DNA from: Phycomyces nitens
Taxonomy: Eukaryota > Mucoromycota > Mucoromycetes > Mucorales > Phycomycetaceae
Direction of reading: 5' to 3'
Assembly: GCA_022702545.1 (NCBI GenBank)
Contig: JAHRBC010000007.1
Span: forward strand, 1,364,001-1,428,000
Length of the DNA stretch: 64,000 nucleotides
Positions 12,912 through 23,636 of this stretch are shown here, one piece after another. Made by a program: the position numbers and the translations under genes. Below the pieces are notes generated by a model, which saw nothing but the letters and a program-made list of their open reading frames with translations, did no database searches and was not told the DNA's origin. Numbering within the stretch: position 1 is the first letter of the stretch; each line of letters starts with the position of its first letter.

Positions 12912-15900
12912 ATGTTTGAGAAATCGCTTACTGACCTCATCCGAGGTATCAGGGCAAACAAGAAGAACGAACAAAAGTACATTGCCGTCTGTCTACAGGA
13001 GATTCGCAATGAAGTCAAGGCCAATGACACTGATATCAAGGCTATGGCTATTGCCAAACTGACATATGTACGTGTTACTATTTTTTTTTCGCTATACAAT
13101 GCCAACACTCACACGTTGACCACAGCTCCAAATGCTTGGATATGACATGTCATGGGCATCATTTCACATTGTCGAAGTCATGTCTAGTCCAAAGATACTC
13201 CAGAAGCGTGCAGGTTATCTTGCAGCTGCACAATCCTTCCAACAGGACACAGATGTCCTCATGCTCACCACCAATCTCATCAAAAAGGTAGCATCCCAGC
13301 CACACCAACGCCATCCTTTTTGTTTACTCTCGCAATAGGACCTCGCATCACCTACCGCGCTCGAGATCGGCATTGCCATCAATGGTCTATCTCAGATTGT
13401 TACACCTGATTTGGCAAGAGATCTCTGTCAAGATCTTGTGGCCATGCTCAATCATTCTCGCCCATATATCCGGAAAAAGGTTGTCTTGGTGCTCTATAAA
13501 GTGTTTTTAAAGTTTCCCGAGGCACTTCGTCTAAGCTTTCCAAGGGTAAAAGAAAAGTTGGAAGACCCTGATCCATGTGAGTAGAGAAGGATAATCTGGG
13601 CTTGCTTTTTTATAAAGCGATATCAAAAATTAAGAGTGGTGGATTGACCCTGATGGTATATCTTAGCTGTTGTGTCTGCTGTTGTAAGTGTGGTTTGTGA
13701 GCTGGCCAGGAAGAATCCTAGAAACTATCTGTCCTTGGCACCCCAACTTTACAAACTATTGACGACCTCTAGCAACAACTGGATGTTGATCAAAATCATC
13801 AAACTGGCAAGTAAAACATTCAAGAAACAGGGGCTCGAGGGAAATTCAGGCACAAGAGGTTAATAGAACAAACATTTGATTTTTTTATTTAGTTTGCTTC
13901 ATTGACTCCCCTGGAGCCCCGTTTGATCAAGAAGCTCTTGCATCCTTTAACGTCACTCATCCAAACAACCCCTGCTACGTCGCTCTTGTATGAATGTATC
14001 TACACTGTCATCTCAGGTGGCTTTTTGGAAGCAGCAGGAGATTCAAGCCATGCCCTGGCTGCCACCTGTACCAATAAATTGCGCAGATTCCTTGAAGATC
14101 CAGATCAAAATCGTAAGTGTTTAACTCTAGATGTCCAGACCAAGTGATGCAAACTCTGGATAGTGAAATACGTTGGCCTCTTGGCCATGGGAAAGATGCT
14201 CTCTACCCACCCAAAACTAGTGGCTGAACATAAGGATATCATCTTGGAATGTATTGATGATGATGATCTCAGCATTCGTTTACGTGCATTGGATCTTGTG
14301 GTTGGGATGGTAAGTCAGATGCTGTAGATAGACGGTGCCTGACATGAGGTGATTTTGTGGATAATAGGTAAACAAGAAGAATGTGATGGATATTGTCAAG
14401 AGACTTGTGTCCCACCTTGTCCCTCCAAGCGAGTCGATGTCTGGCACAGAATCATCTGCCGTTCTGGATCCCGTTTATCGCACTGATATTATCAACCGAA
14501 TCCTGTTTGTCTGTAGCCAGAATCAATATCACAATATTACCAACTTCGAGTGGTATATCAATATCCTGGTTGGAATTACCTATGCTTCAGGTGTAAATGT
14601 GGGCGAATCGTTGACCAGCCAGCTAATGGATGTCAGTGTGCGCGTCAAGAGTGTCCGTCCCTTTGCTGTGAAACAAATGGTAAGAAGATATTGATTAAAG
14701 TATATTATAGTTAACGACCAGTCTATCTCCCTAGTACCGTCTCTTGTCTGACAAGGAGTTTTTAGAAACAGTTAAAAAGAGGGAATCCAATATTGAAGTG
14801 CTTTCGGCAGCAGCATGGATCTGTGGAGAGTATTGCAGGTATGTATAAAGACAAACGTCTGTCTTTGGTGTCTAATCAATATTGTTCAATAGCTTCCTCG
14901 ATGATGTGCCATCCACACTTGAATGCTTGCTTACCCCTACAGCAGCCAAGCTCCCTGTAAAGGTCCAGTCGATCTACGTCCACAACATCATGAAGATTTA
15001 TGCATTCTGGGTCACTGAGCTTATTCGACAATGGGATGATGAGGTTCAGACCGAGTTTCTAAAGGTTACAAGAGTCTTGAGAGATAAGATTGACATGTTT
15101 GCACAAAGTTTGGACTTGGAAGTTCAAGAGAGGGTAAGGGCAAGAGGCTTGGGAGCAGTTGCATGTATACTGATACCTCTGCTTTCACCTAGTCTGGAAA
15201 TGCAAAGGTCATATTCACCCTTATTCTTGACACTGTTGGTTCTGCCAACACTGGTTCCGTATACCCTCCTCTCGTTTTGCAAGGCCTTCCAGAACTGTTC
15301 TTTATCTATGAACTCAATCCTGTGGCACCAAAGGCACAAAAGAAGGTCCCTGTGCCTGAAGGCTTGGATCTTGATGCATGGATTTGTGAACCCTTGCCAG
15401 AATTAGTTGCAGATCATGATTCTGATAGCATGTCTGTCGACACCAATTTTGATAGCACTCACAGATCCAAATCAAAGAAAAAGTCAAAAAATACCAAACA
15501 ATATGAAAGTGAGGATGATGAGGCAGTGAGCAAGGTAAGATAAAGGTAGATTTTTTTAAGAAAAAAAACATAGCAAATAAATTGACCTTTTGTTCTTGTA
15601 ATCAAAGCGTCGTAATGCCCGTCTTGAAGCACATCGAAATGATCCATATTATATTCTGGGAGGAAATTCTGAAAAGAAAAGACCCGCACTTCTTGAGGTC
15701 GATAACGATGTTGAATCTATCCCTATTGTTGAACTTTCCCTAGACAACTTTGATTTCTGTAAGTTTCAAAAAAAAAATCAAAAAATATTCTCTCTGACCC
15801 CATTTTAATAGCTACAAAGAGTAAAAAGAAGAGTGGAAAGAAAAAGGGTGGCCGTGCGCTTACTCCTCCTCCTATGCCTGTCTATGCTGAAGAGGAAATG

Positions 15901-17377
15901 CCCGAGAATGCGGCTGAATCTGGTAGCGAAGAAGAATCAAAGAAGAACCGAGCCACTTATACAAAGAAGAGCTCAAGAGACATCTTTGCTTCGGATGATA
16001 ATGGATTGAATAATGTTGACCTTTCTACTCCCTTGGGCGATGATGAAAAGTTCCCTCAGATCAAAACCTATGGAAGCCCTGAAGAAGCTAGACGTCGCGA
16101 AGAAGCAAGAGTAAAGGCGGCAAGGAAAGAACAGCGTGCTATGGCCGAAGGAAAGGCAAAGGTAGATATATTTATATGTAATTGGGACAATATTGACAAT
16201 TATTATCAATAGGGTGAAAGCCAAAAAGCCACAAAAAAGACAACAAAGGAAGGTACCAAAAAATCAAAGAAGACTTCTGAAAAGAAGACTTCTGAAAAAA
16301 AGGGAAAGAAAGCAAAAAAGTCAGAAAAGGTTCAGTCTCCCACACAAGAAGAGGTAAGACATTTCAACAGAAAAATATTAAACACTTACCATTTGTACTC
16401 TAGTTTTCTTCTGCAAAAGTTGAAGAAGTACCCTATGCGGCATTGGCAGATGATATGCGAGATGCACTCGCCGAACATAAAGAACAAAGGGTGGCTGTTC
16501 AGCATGAACTTCTTAGCAACGAGCATGTTGAAGTGGTAAGATGCACCGTTGGTAAAGATTGATCTTCTTACGAGAAACTCTGTTAGATATATACATTGCA
16601 TTTAGAGGATAAAAAGGTTGATGGTGAACCAGTTGTGGCTATCAAATTTAGTATAGAAAACAAGGCGGCCAGTGTTATGCTCCCTAAACTGCACTTGGAA
16701 TTCATTCAATCATTCGATATGAAGCTTCTGGAAGATGAACAAGAGTCTGGCATTGCATCTGTATCAGAAACCTTTGAGCTCCAAGTTGGTGAAAAGGTGG
16801 ATTGTGTTGGCATTTTTGCTATCCAAGGAAATGCCAGAAGAGGACTCTGTTTGAGAGGCGATCTTCATTACGATGTCGAGGTAGATTATTCGTATTGCAA
16901 TGTGGTAACTTTACTAAACACGCATATAATTGTGTATAGGGATCCTCTACTCTTAACCAACATCCACTTGAAATCTCTCTCCCTGTGAGTCTCTTTATCA
17001 AGAATGAACCAACTATAGACCCCACTCAGTTCTCTACTCTGCTGGCTGAACATGGAGACGAATTTGATTATCATGGAAATGTCACAATGGAGATTCCTAT
17101 TACACCCAATGCATCGGTTGAACAGGCACTCATTCATGCTCTTGAGTCAGTAACACATACAACTGGACTTCAAGTAGTTGAAGTAGTACCCGGTGCAGCC
17201 TCTCTCTATGGCCAAAGTGTACAGAATGTGCAGGTGGCTGGTCTCTTGAAATATATCCTTGGAACAGAAAATGATGTTCAGGCAGCGACAATGACCATTG
17301 ATTTGAAATGTACTGATGATGACTTCTTGGAGGGTCTTATACATGAGCTTTCTTCTATTAAAATGCCAGTAGCCTAA
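12912..17377 (+). CDS. AP-3 adaptor complex large subunit delta
   Basis: Large subunit of the AP-3 coat, which carries cargo from Golgi/endosome to the vacuole. The product is 1188 aa from 16 exons: 12912-13067, 13126-13287, 13339-13576, 13667-13806, 13893-14112, 14164-14309, 14368-14679, 14735-14838, 14893-15133, 15193-15534, 15608-15758, 15812-16161, 16213-16353, 16404-16535, 16587-16880 and 16940-17377. All phases close. The N-terminal adaptin trunk (about 10-600) starts FEKSLTDLIRGIRANK and shows KAMAIAKLTYLQMLGYDMSWASF and SRPYIRKKVVLVLYKVF. NNWMLIKIIKL joins LTPLEPRL across a GC-AG intron (13807-13892). A Lys/Ser/Glu-rich hinge (KKTSEKK repeats) follows, then a C-terminal ear. Length agrees with animal and fungal delta subunits. 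In yeast the orthologue is Apl5. Confidence 0.95.
13807..13892 (+). other. GC-AG intron in the AP-3 delta gene
   Basis: The conserved join between NNWMLIKIIKL and FASLTPLEPRL requires the exon to end at 13806 and the intron to begin GCAAGT; no GT donor nearby restores this frame. The acceptor is a normal TTTAG at 13888-13892. Exon lengths close the frame exactly. Confidence 0.85.
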
Positions 17378-17463
17378 TATAAATTGCCTGGCGCCTAATA
17401 AAAATATATACATATATACAAACCTTGTACTATGCTTTTGATTCGTGTTTGATAATGCATTTA

Positions 17464-17597
17464 GGCACTCTCTACCACATCTCTGCTGTGCAGCGAAAAA
17501 GGAAGGCATAAACTAGTTGATAAATTTAGTAATTAAATTGCTTATTATGGTAACTAAAATACTAAATATAGTAGTATTTTTCCTCAAAATGAGAATC
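17464..17597 (+). repeat. terminal-repeat-like arm, left copy
   Basis: This segment starts GGCACTCTCTACCACATC and continues with the landmarks AAAAAGGAAGGCAT, ATTTAGTAATT, TTATTATGGTA, ATACTAAATATAGTAG and GAGAATC. The same ordered landmarks occur in the foldback element, forward at 19638-19775 and reversed at about 20155-20290. It is therefore probably the left terminal repeat of the DNA element that encloses the ORF at 17896-19134. No target-site duplication was recognised. Confidence 0.6.
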
Positions 17598-17895
17598 CTC
17601 AGGTTGCTAACCTTCACAATATAAAAGGGTTTCATTCACTCAATAGCCATTACAAATAACCTAATATTCAACAATAAAAAAACCTCTATATATCCAAAAT
17701 AATTTCCACAACTCGGCTTATTACCAGACAACACAACCACCATCAAAAAGATTTTTTGGTGTAATTCCAAAAATAAATGGGCCTGTGTGTAACGACTATT
17801 TTGGTCGCCTTATTAGGAAGCAGTGTTTTTTACTATTCAATAATATTAAAAAGGCTCCAACTGTTTTGATTAGAATCACATATTGTATTATTCTT

Positions 17896-19134
17896 TTATT
17901 TTGATCGTTGGATCAGTTTTTTTCTGCAATCAAAGTTGTTTAACAGTTGATCGTCTGACAACAGAAGTTCAGAGTCCAGAATCTGGACTTTGTTATCATG
18001 TTTAAACGTTTCAATCACGATTTTTTTTATAGCTGGGTATTCTTCTAACAAATCTTTTACAAGATGTGGACGTGAGGAAAGCCCAGCAAAGTCGATAGAA
18101 ACCAAGCAAATGTTATGATCTACAGACTGGAAATACTCCAGCATATCTATCGCGAATCAAATAGAAAGTTAGTGATGGCGTTTTCAGTCTGTATGCTGTA
18201 TGGTTTACCTGAAGTATTTCCTGTCACGTTTTTCATTGTTTTTATTATTTTGTCGTCTCTATGCAAGTCCCTTTTGCTAAACGGACAAGATGCCGAACTT
18301 GATAGCGAAACAAAAACTCGGTCAACAAGAGAGCGGTCCTGCAGATTGTCGACCATTTTCTGCAGGAGTTTCTTTCTTGTTTCGCGATTCAAGTCAGACG
18401 GGGACTTGCGGACATGGCCGATGATTTCGTAACCATTTCTTTTCAAATACGTAATGGACGCTTTGTATCTTGGCAGATACTCGCAAATTTCTTCGATCAA
18501 ACTGTCTATGAAGAAACATATTAGTTATGTATTCGGCTTATTATATTGCTTAGATCTACCATAGTAAGTATTCTCTAGTATGTACAGTTGTCGTTTTCTG
18601 TTCTTTGTGTTCCTGTCTGATTTTGCTTTCAGAAAATTGATGAAGTGGGTGGAACACCAATTTGCGAAAGCTTGGACTGTTCGCTGCTCAAAGAGAGAGG
18701 TATATGATTGCACGATGTCAAATACATCCTTTGTAGTTACAGATTGAAGCGCATATGCCTTTTCATTGTTTAGGTCTTCATTGCAAAAAACTTCGTTTAA
18801 GAAAAGCTTTAGTTGTGAATCAGTCTCTAAAAGTTAACTAAAAGTTAGCAATCAAGAGCAAGTCATTTTTTAAACGTACTTGATTCATATCTCTTTCTTT
18901 TTTTATCTTCTTCGACTAAGCTTAATTCTTCAGATTCTTGGTACTTTCGGTACGTGTATGGATCACCGACAATTCGATGTTTATGAACAACACTTGGTTC
19001 CTTTGGAGAGGTATTGTAGCATATCTCGACATCGCCCCAATTTTCGATACGCTCTTTGCATTTTCTTTTACATTTTCGTCTGTGTATTCCTCATAAAAAT
19101 ACATGCAGAGAGCTGAATCCCTTGTAATATTCAT
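17896..19134 (-). pseudogene. degenerate mobile-element ORF of the 'VRKS' type (resolvase-like?)
   Basis: A multi-exon coding remnant on the minus strand, starting right after a minisatellite. The pieces read in order as follows. First, an NITRDSALCMYFY segment (about 19134-19060). Second, after a frame change near 19050, CKERIENWGDVEIC with VHKHRIVGDPYTYRKYQ, down to about 18881. Third, an exon at about 18836-18561 with FANWCSTHFINFLK. Fourth, an exon at 18500-18217 with GYEIIGHVRKSPSD and RSLVDRVFVSLSSSA. Fifth, an exon at 18153-17896 with NICLVSIDFAGLSS. Joins between the last three exons close in frame through GT-AG introns. The 5' part has lost a start and carries a frameshift. The order 'VRKS ... 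IDFAGLSSR' loosely recalls the catalytic fold of serine recombinases, and 'RD..A..M' recalls TnpB/Fanzor tails; both are inferences only. Confidence 0.55.
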
Positions 19135-19136
19135 TT

Positions 19137-19225
19137 AAAGATAAGAAGGATGGTAAGAAGGATGGTAAGATGGATAGTAAGATGGATGGTAAGATGGATA
19201 GTAAGATGGATGGTAAGACGGATTA
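19137..19225 (+). repeat. minisatellite, about 12-bp units (GGATGGTAAGAT-like)
   Basis: Seven or so tandem units alternate GATGGTAAGAT and GATAGTAAGAT. The array directly abuts the 5' end of the degenerate ORF and may have replaced its start region. Confidence 0.85.
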
Positions 19226-19637
19226 AATATAGTCTCTCACAGTTGTTTACAAACAGTGGCTTACAATCAAAAAAATCTAACTTTGGATGATCAACATAAA
19301 CGAATAAGTATTACATCTATAAACAGTTTGAAACTAGTATTACCGGCATGATAATCAATACGTAATATACTATCGGATACCAAGGGCGAGGCTAGCAAGG
19401 GTCTTTTCGAAGACAAATTTTGGGAGACAATAAAGTAGATGCGAATCTCAATAGGAAGAGAACTGTCTTTATTGAAGATCGATATCCAAACTTATTTATA
19501 AGGGCGATCTTTGGCTACTAGTCACGTGTCGCTGACGACACTAGTAATAGAAGGTTTTGTAAATACTCAAGAAATCGCTCAAGTTTGACTTATGGTGCTC
19601 TTTGTTTTACAAAATGTAAAAAAAGAAATTATCTTAT

Positions 19638-20290
19638 GGTGCTCTCCACCATATCCTGGCCAGTTTACGAAAAAGGAAGGCATGAGCCGATTTACGAATT
19701 TAGTAATTTAGCTGTTTATTATGGTAGCTAGAATACTAAATATAGTAGGGGTTTTCCAAAAGGAGAATCTCAAAAATCACCGCAAAGGGGATGCAGATCG
19801 GGCGGAAGTCATATAAAATGAAGTTATGGCCAATAAAATGATCTCTATATCTTAAATAAAATTACTAAACTAACCAGCTACATTGTTAACTTTTACAGTT
19901 TTTATGTTTATTTCTGGATTATAATTCTATGCCTATTACGTAGCGAGTTTAGTAAATATTCAAATATATTATTTTGATGCTAAAATGACTACTGAATAAG
20001 GCACAGGATTATCATCCAGAAATAAAAATAAAAACTGTAAAAGTTAACAATGGAACATGTTAGTTTAGTAATTTTATTTAGGGTATAGAGGTCATTGGCC
20101 AAAACTTCATTTTATATGACTTCCGCCCGATCTGTATCCCCTTTGCGGTGATTTTTGAGATTCTCCTTTTGGAAAGCCCCTACTACATTTAGTATTCTAG
20201 CTACCATAATAAACAGCTAAATTACTAAATTCGTAAATCGGCTTATGCCTTCCTTTTTCGTAAACCGGCCAGGATGTGGTGGAGAGCGCC
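19638..20290. mobile_element. foldback/MITE-like element with ~280-bp inverted arms
   Basis: Left arm 19638-19919 and right arm 20014-20290 are nearly perfect reverse complements, around a loop of about 94 nt. The ends read GGTGCTCTCCACCA and, reversed, GGCGCTCTCCACCA. No coding frame lies inside. The outer 130 bp match the arm at 17464-17597 in forward orientation. So this is either a non-autonomous relative that inserted next to the larger element or its rearranged right end. A 13-bp direct repeat CTTATGGTGCTCT occurs at 19589 and again at 19633 across the left edge. Confidence 0.8.
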
Positions 20291-20471
20291 AAAAGTCTCG
20301 AAAAATATTTGAACAAAACGTAAAAATTTGAACATGAAAAATCGTTTTTTTTTGTATTTATTGGTTGGCTTCAGTAACTAGTACTGAGCAGTTGGCTTTT
20401 TATGCTAAAGAGAAACTTATGGGGATGCTATGCAAGACAAGTAGAAAGCGAAAGAGGGGAAAGAGAGAAAT

Positions 20472-23400
20472 CTAGTCTACAAAACGTTGGATGACAACTA
20501 GTGCCTTGGCTGCGATCACACCAGGGAGAAAAGGTTGATCATCTATAACGTAGGCCCGGTGAGCTCGCCAGATTGCGTGTAGGGTAGACCCAACAATGAG
20601 AGCTTGTGTTCCTGTAGGACTTGTTGGGTCAGTGTATTCCAAAGTGGTAAGAAGAGTGTTTAGGTGTGTTAGCGACCAGCGCGGACACACTTTGGATAGG
20701 ACTACACTCCATACGAGCCTTTTCCGAGGGCAAGTAATGAAAAAGTGCTCTGACGTGTCTACTTCCATCTGACAAATAGTACAGAGATCATCCTCGACGA
20801 AATTATAGGTCATCTGAAAAACAAAGGCTCTGGTAGGCAATCGCCCCCACAGGGCTTTCCACCAGACTATACGGCTGTCGGGAGGAATGTTAAGTTTCCA
20901 GAAACGTTTCCACACAACACGAGGAAGGTTGGGTGTCTTGTTTGTGGCTGTATGTAGCGACGGAAGTCGAATGTTGCGGGGCTATATAGAGATCTTTTGC
21001 CCATAGCTATACTTCTTGTGAGAGGAGAGAGGTCGAGAGAGGGTACCAATGGTAGATCATTGTGCTGTAAGGGATTGTCAAGATGATGTACAAACTATGG
21101 CTGGTATTGTATGGTTTTGTCAGTGATCTTTCTCTGGTATCTTCGTATTTTGTTCTTTCCCCGTTCCTAAAGTTCGCTATTTGACTTGGAGATCAAAAAA
21201 CCGCTTGGGGAGAGAGAGAAGGCATCCGCGATGGAGAGTTGAGCAACGTTGACAGTTTCTAAATAAGTACTCACTGAGGACGAACATGTCGATGAGAGGG
21301 GGAAGCTGAGGCTGATAGATGGATGTAGACTAAAGTCTAGGTTGAGTGACGAAGGGAGTATGAGGGCGGAAGCCTGTAATAGAGGTCCCAGTGGAGATGG
21401 GCAAGAAGTAACTGGCCCAGGGAAGAGTAGGGCGGTTGAAGCAGAAGGAGATTGGAGATGTGTAGTGAGCATGAATTGTAAGTATGGAAATATGAAGGAC
21501 TTGTTTGCTTGCGTGCGTCGATGTAACAGAGGGTCAATGCATTGCAGCTGAAGCGCTCGTTGTTGCGATTGGGGATCAATTAATCCTAGTCCACCTACTC
21601 CTTTGGACAAACACAGGGCAGCCCAACTAGGGCTCCGAAATCCCAAGGACAAGTAGGTGCGGCAGTGTTTCTTGACAGTATTGAAAAAACGTTCATCAGT
21701 AGGTAGCATGTACAAAACATCTCATAGTGAGCTAAGAAGCAGAGAGTTGATGACTACGCTCTTTCCCCGAATAGAGAGGCGTCTCTGTGCAAGGGATTAA
21801 GCATGTCTTTGGATCTTTCCAAGGATTCCTTATCGGAATACTCCAAGTTGACGTGGGTGAGAGTGCAGCGGAAAACCCAGATACCGTACAGCATTAGCAG
21901 AATTCTTGTCATGAAGACACGTAATGTGGGCTTCGTCAAAAACAGGACCCCAGTCAGGAACAAAAGTCCCGGATAGAGCTATGGCAACTGTCTTGCCTAT
22001 ATTGACTTTTGCGTTGGATGCTCATCCAAAAATTTCGAGCAGATGAAGGAGAGGGTCTAGATCACGGGGAGCCGAGAGGTACACCAGTAAATCGTCTGCG
22101 TATGCCAGCACTTTGAGAGGCATAGGAAAGCAAGATGGCACCGGCGGTGGGAGGAAGGGCAGGTGGTCGAATTGAAAGCCAGACAATCGGGGAGAAGCCA
22201 AAATAGTGCGCAGAAGCGGTTCGAAGGCCAGGTTAAACAAGAGTGTAGAAAGAGGGTCGCCTTGTCGTAATCCACGACCTTGCTTAATAGCTGCAGACAA
22301 GTGGCCATCCACAACATAAAACATACTGTTCAGATTGGCAATAAAAAATTTATTTCTTTCTAGTAGGTTATCCATGCAAAAACAAAATTTTGATAGATTC
22401 CAATGTGCGATAAAAGGTAGTAAACTGCTGCTTTTGCGCTCACAATTGGCGATTTTATCATATAGTGCAAGTCACAATAAACAGCTCTCAGCATATGGTA
22501 GTTTTAAAAAGCCTTGAATATTAATTTAAATCACTTTTGTAAACTCTTACTTGGGTAGATATATTCTCTAGTCTTGTCTCTTTATGTTTACCAAAACAAA
22601 TATTAATTAACTTGAAAAAATAATTGTGTAAAGGCTTTCAAAGTAAAGGCAAAAACATATAATTTAGCTGGACTTTAAATAAAATCTTCAATATTGAAAT
22701 GGCAGGTCTGCCTGTAATCTGAGATTAAATTATTCGTATATTCTAAAAAAGGAAATAATATACAGGTCACAGTAGCCAATTCGTAAAAGAAAACTTTTCA
22801 AACAGCTTAAACTCGAATTTAAATCACTTTTCAAAAAATACAGTAATATAACATTATTCTCTATTACTATATCTATATATTTATTATATTACATGTGTAT
22901 TTTTATATATAAAATATCTGTAAAAAGATCTTCCAATAATGGTAAAAGTACAATTTTTTATAATACAAAATGTAGTATAAAAATATTGACTGGTAAAAAA
23001 ACAGAGACAGATTAATTTTCACTATAAATAGAAATAACAAATGTTATCTTTCAGTTTCATTGGAGCATACACTGAAGACTTAACTGGGGATGCAGCATAT
23101 GAAAAAGTCAAAAAATACTCTCAAATATTATATCTATCTCAAAAGTTCCTAAAATAATTAAATATTTACTTTCAATAAATTTATAAAAGATAAACTATCA
23201 AAAAAAAGGCCATCATTTCTCTTTAGACTTGCTTGTCATTCCCTTTATCGTAGAAAGGCCGCCGTTGTGCAGTGGGGCTGGGTCCGTAGACGATGATTAG
23301 AGTGAATGGATCAATGCGATAGTCCAGATGAGAGACGAGGACGGAAAGAACTCGTTCATCATCCGAAACAGAGAGCAGGGTAAGTGTAAGAAGAGGGTTG

Positions 23401-23636
23401 AAAGATATGAGGCCGCAGTGTTTCGTCCAAAGACTAGACTGGGTCTGGAATAGTATGTCAAGGTGAGATTGATGGGCTGGGAGAGTGTGAGTCTCCTGGA
23501 GAGCAAGTAGAGAAAGTGGAGGAGTGAGAGATCGGAGGTGTCGGCAGAGAAGGGCTTTGGGAGATGAAGGATTGGAGATAACATTGATGAGACCTCTCAC
23601 ATTGAGAGTCCCAATACGAATGGAATCGCCATTCAT
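20472..23636 (-). pseudogene. LINE ORF2 remnant (endonuclease, reverse transcriptase, zf-RVT)
   Basis: ORF2 begins at the ATG at 23636-23634 with IRIGTLNVRGL and SLLALQETHT, typical of the endonuclease/exonuclease/phosphatase fold. It stops after 137 codons, where the similarity to LINEs is lost. The RT domain resumes only at about motif 4 (22375-22022) with the QGDPLS and YADD motifs. RT fingers, the rest of the endonuclease and several linkers are missing. The two C-terminal blocks are open but frameshifted relative to each other. No functional product is expected. Confidence 0.85.
22376..23222. other. AT-rich block interrupting the LINE ORF2
   Basis: About 850 bp, strikingly A/T-rich against the GC-richer LINE on both sides. 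It carries no LINE motifs on either strand. It replaces the second half of the endonuclease and the start of the RT domain. No terminal repeats or target duplication were found at its edges, so it may be an insertion plus deletion or an old, mutated segment. Confidence 0.6.

Noticed and set aside
19411..19560. Possible second solo LTR with TATA-like and AATAAA signals on the minus strand
   Set aside because: No matching TG...CA end and no target duplication could be placed; only a short palindrome (ACTAGT...ACTAGT) is certain.
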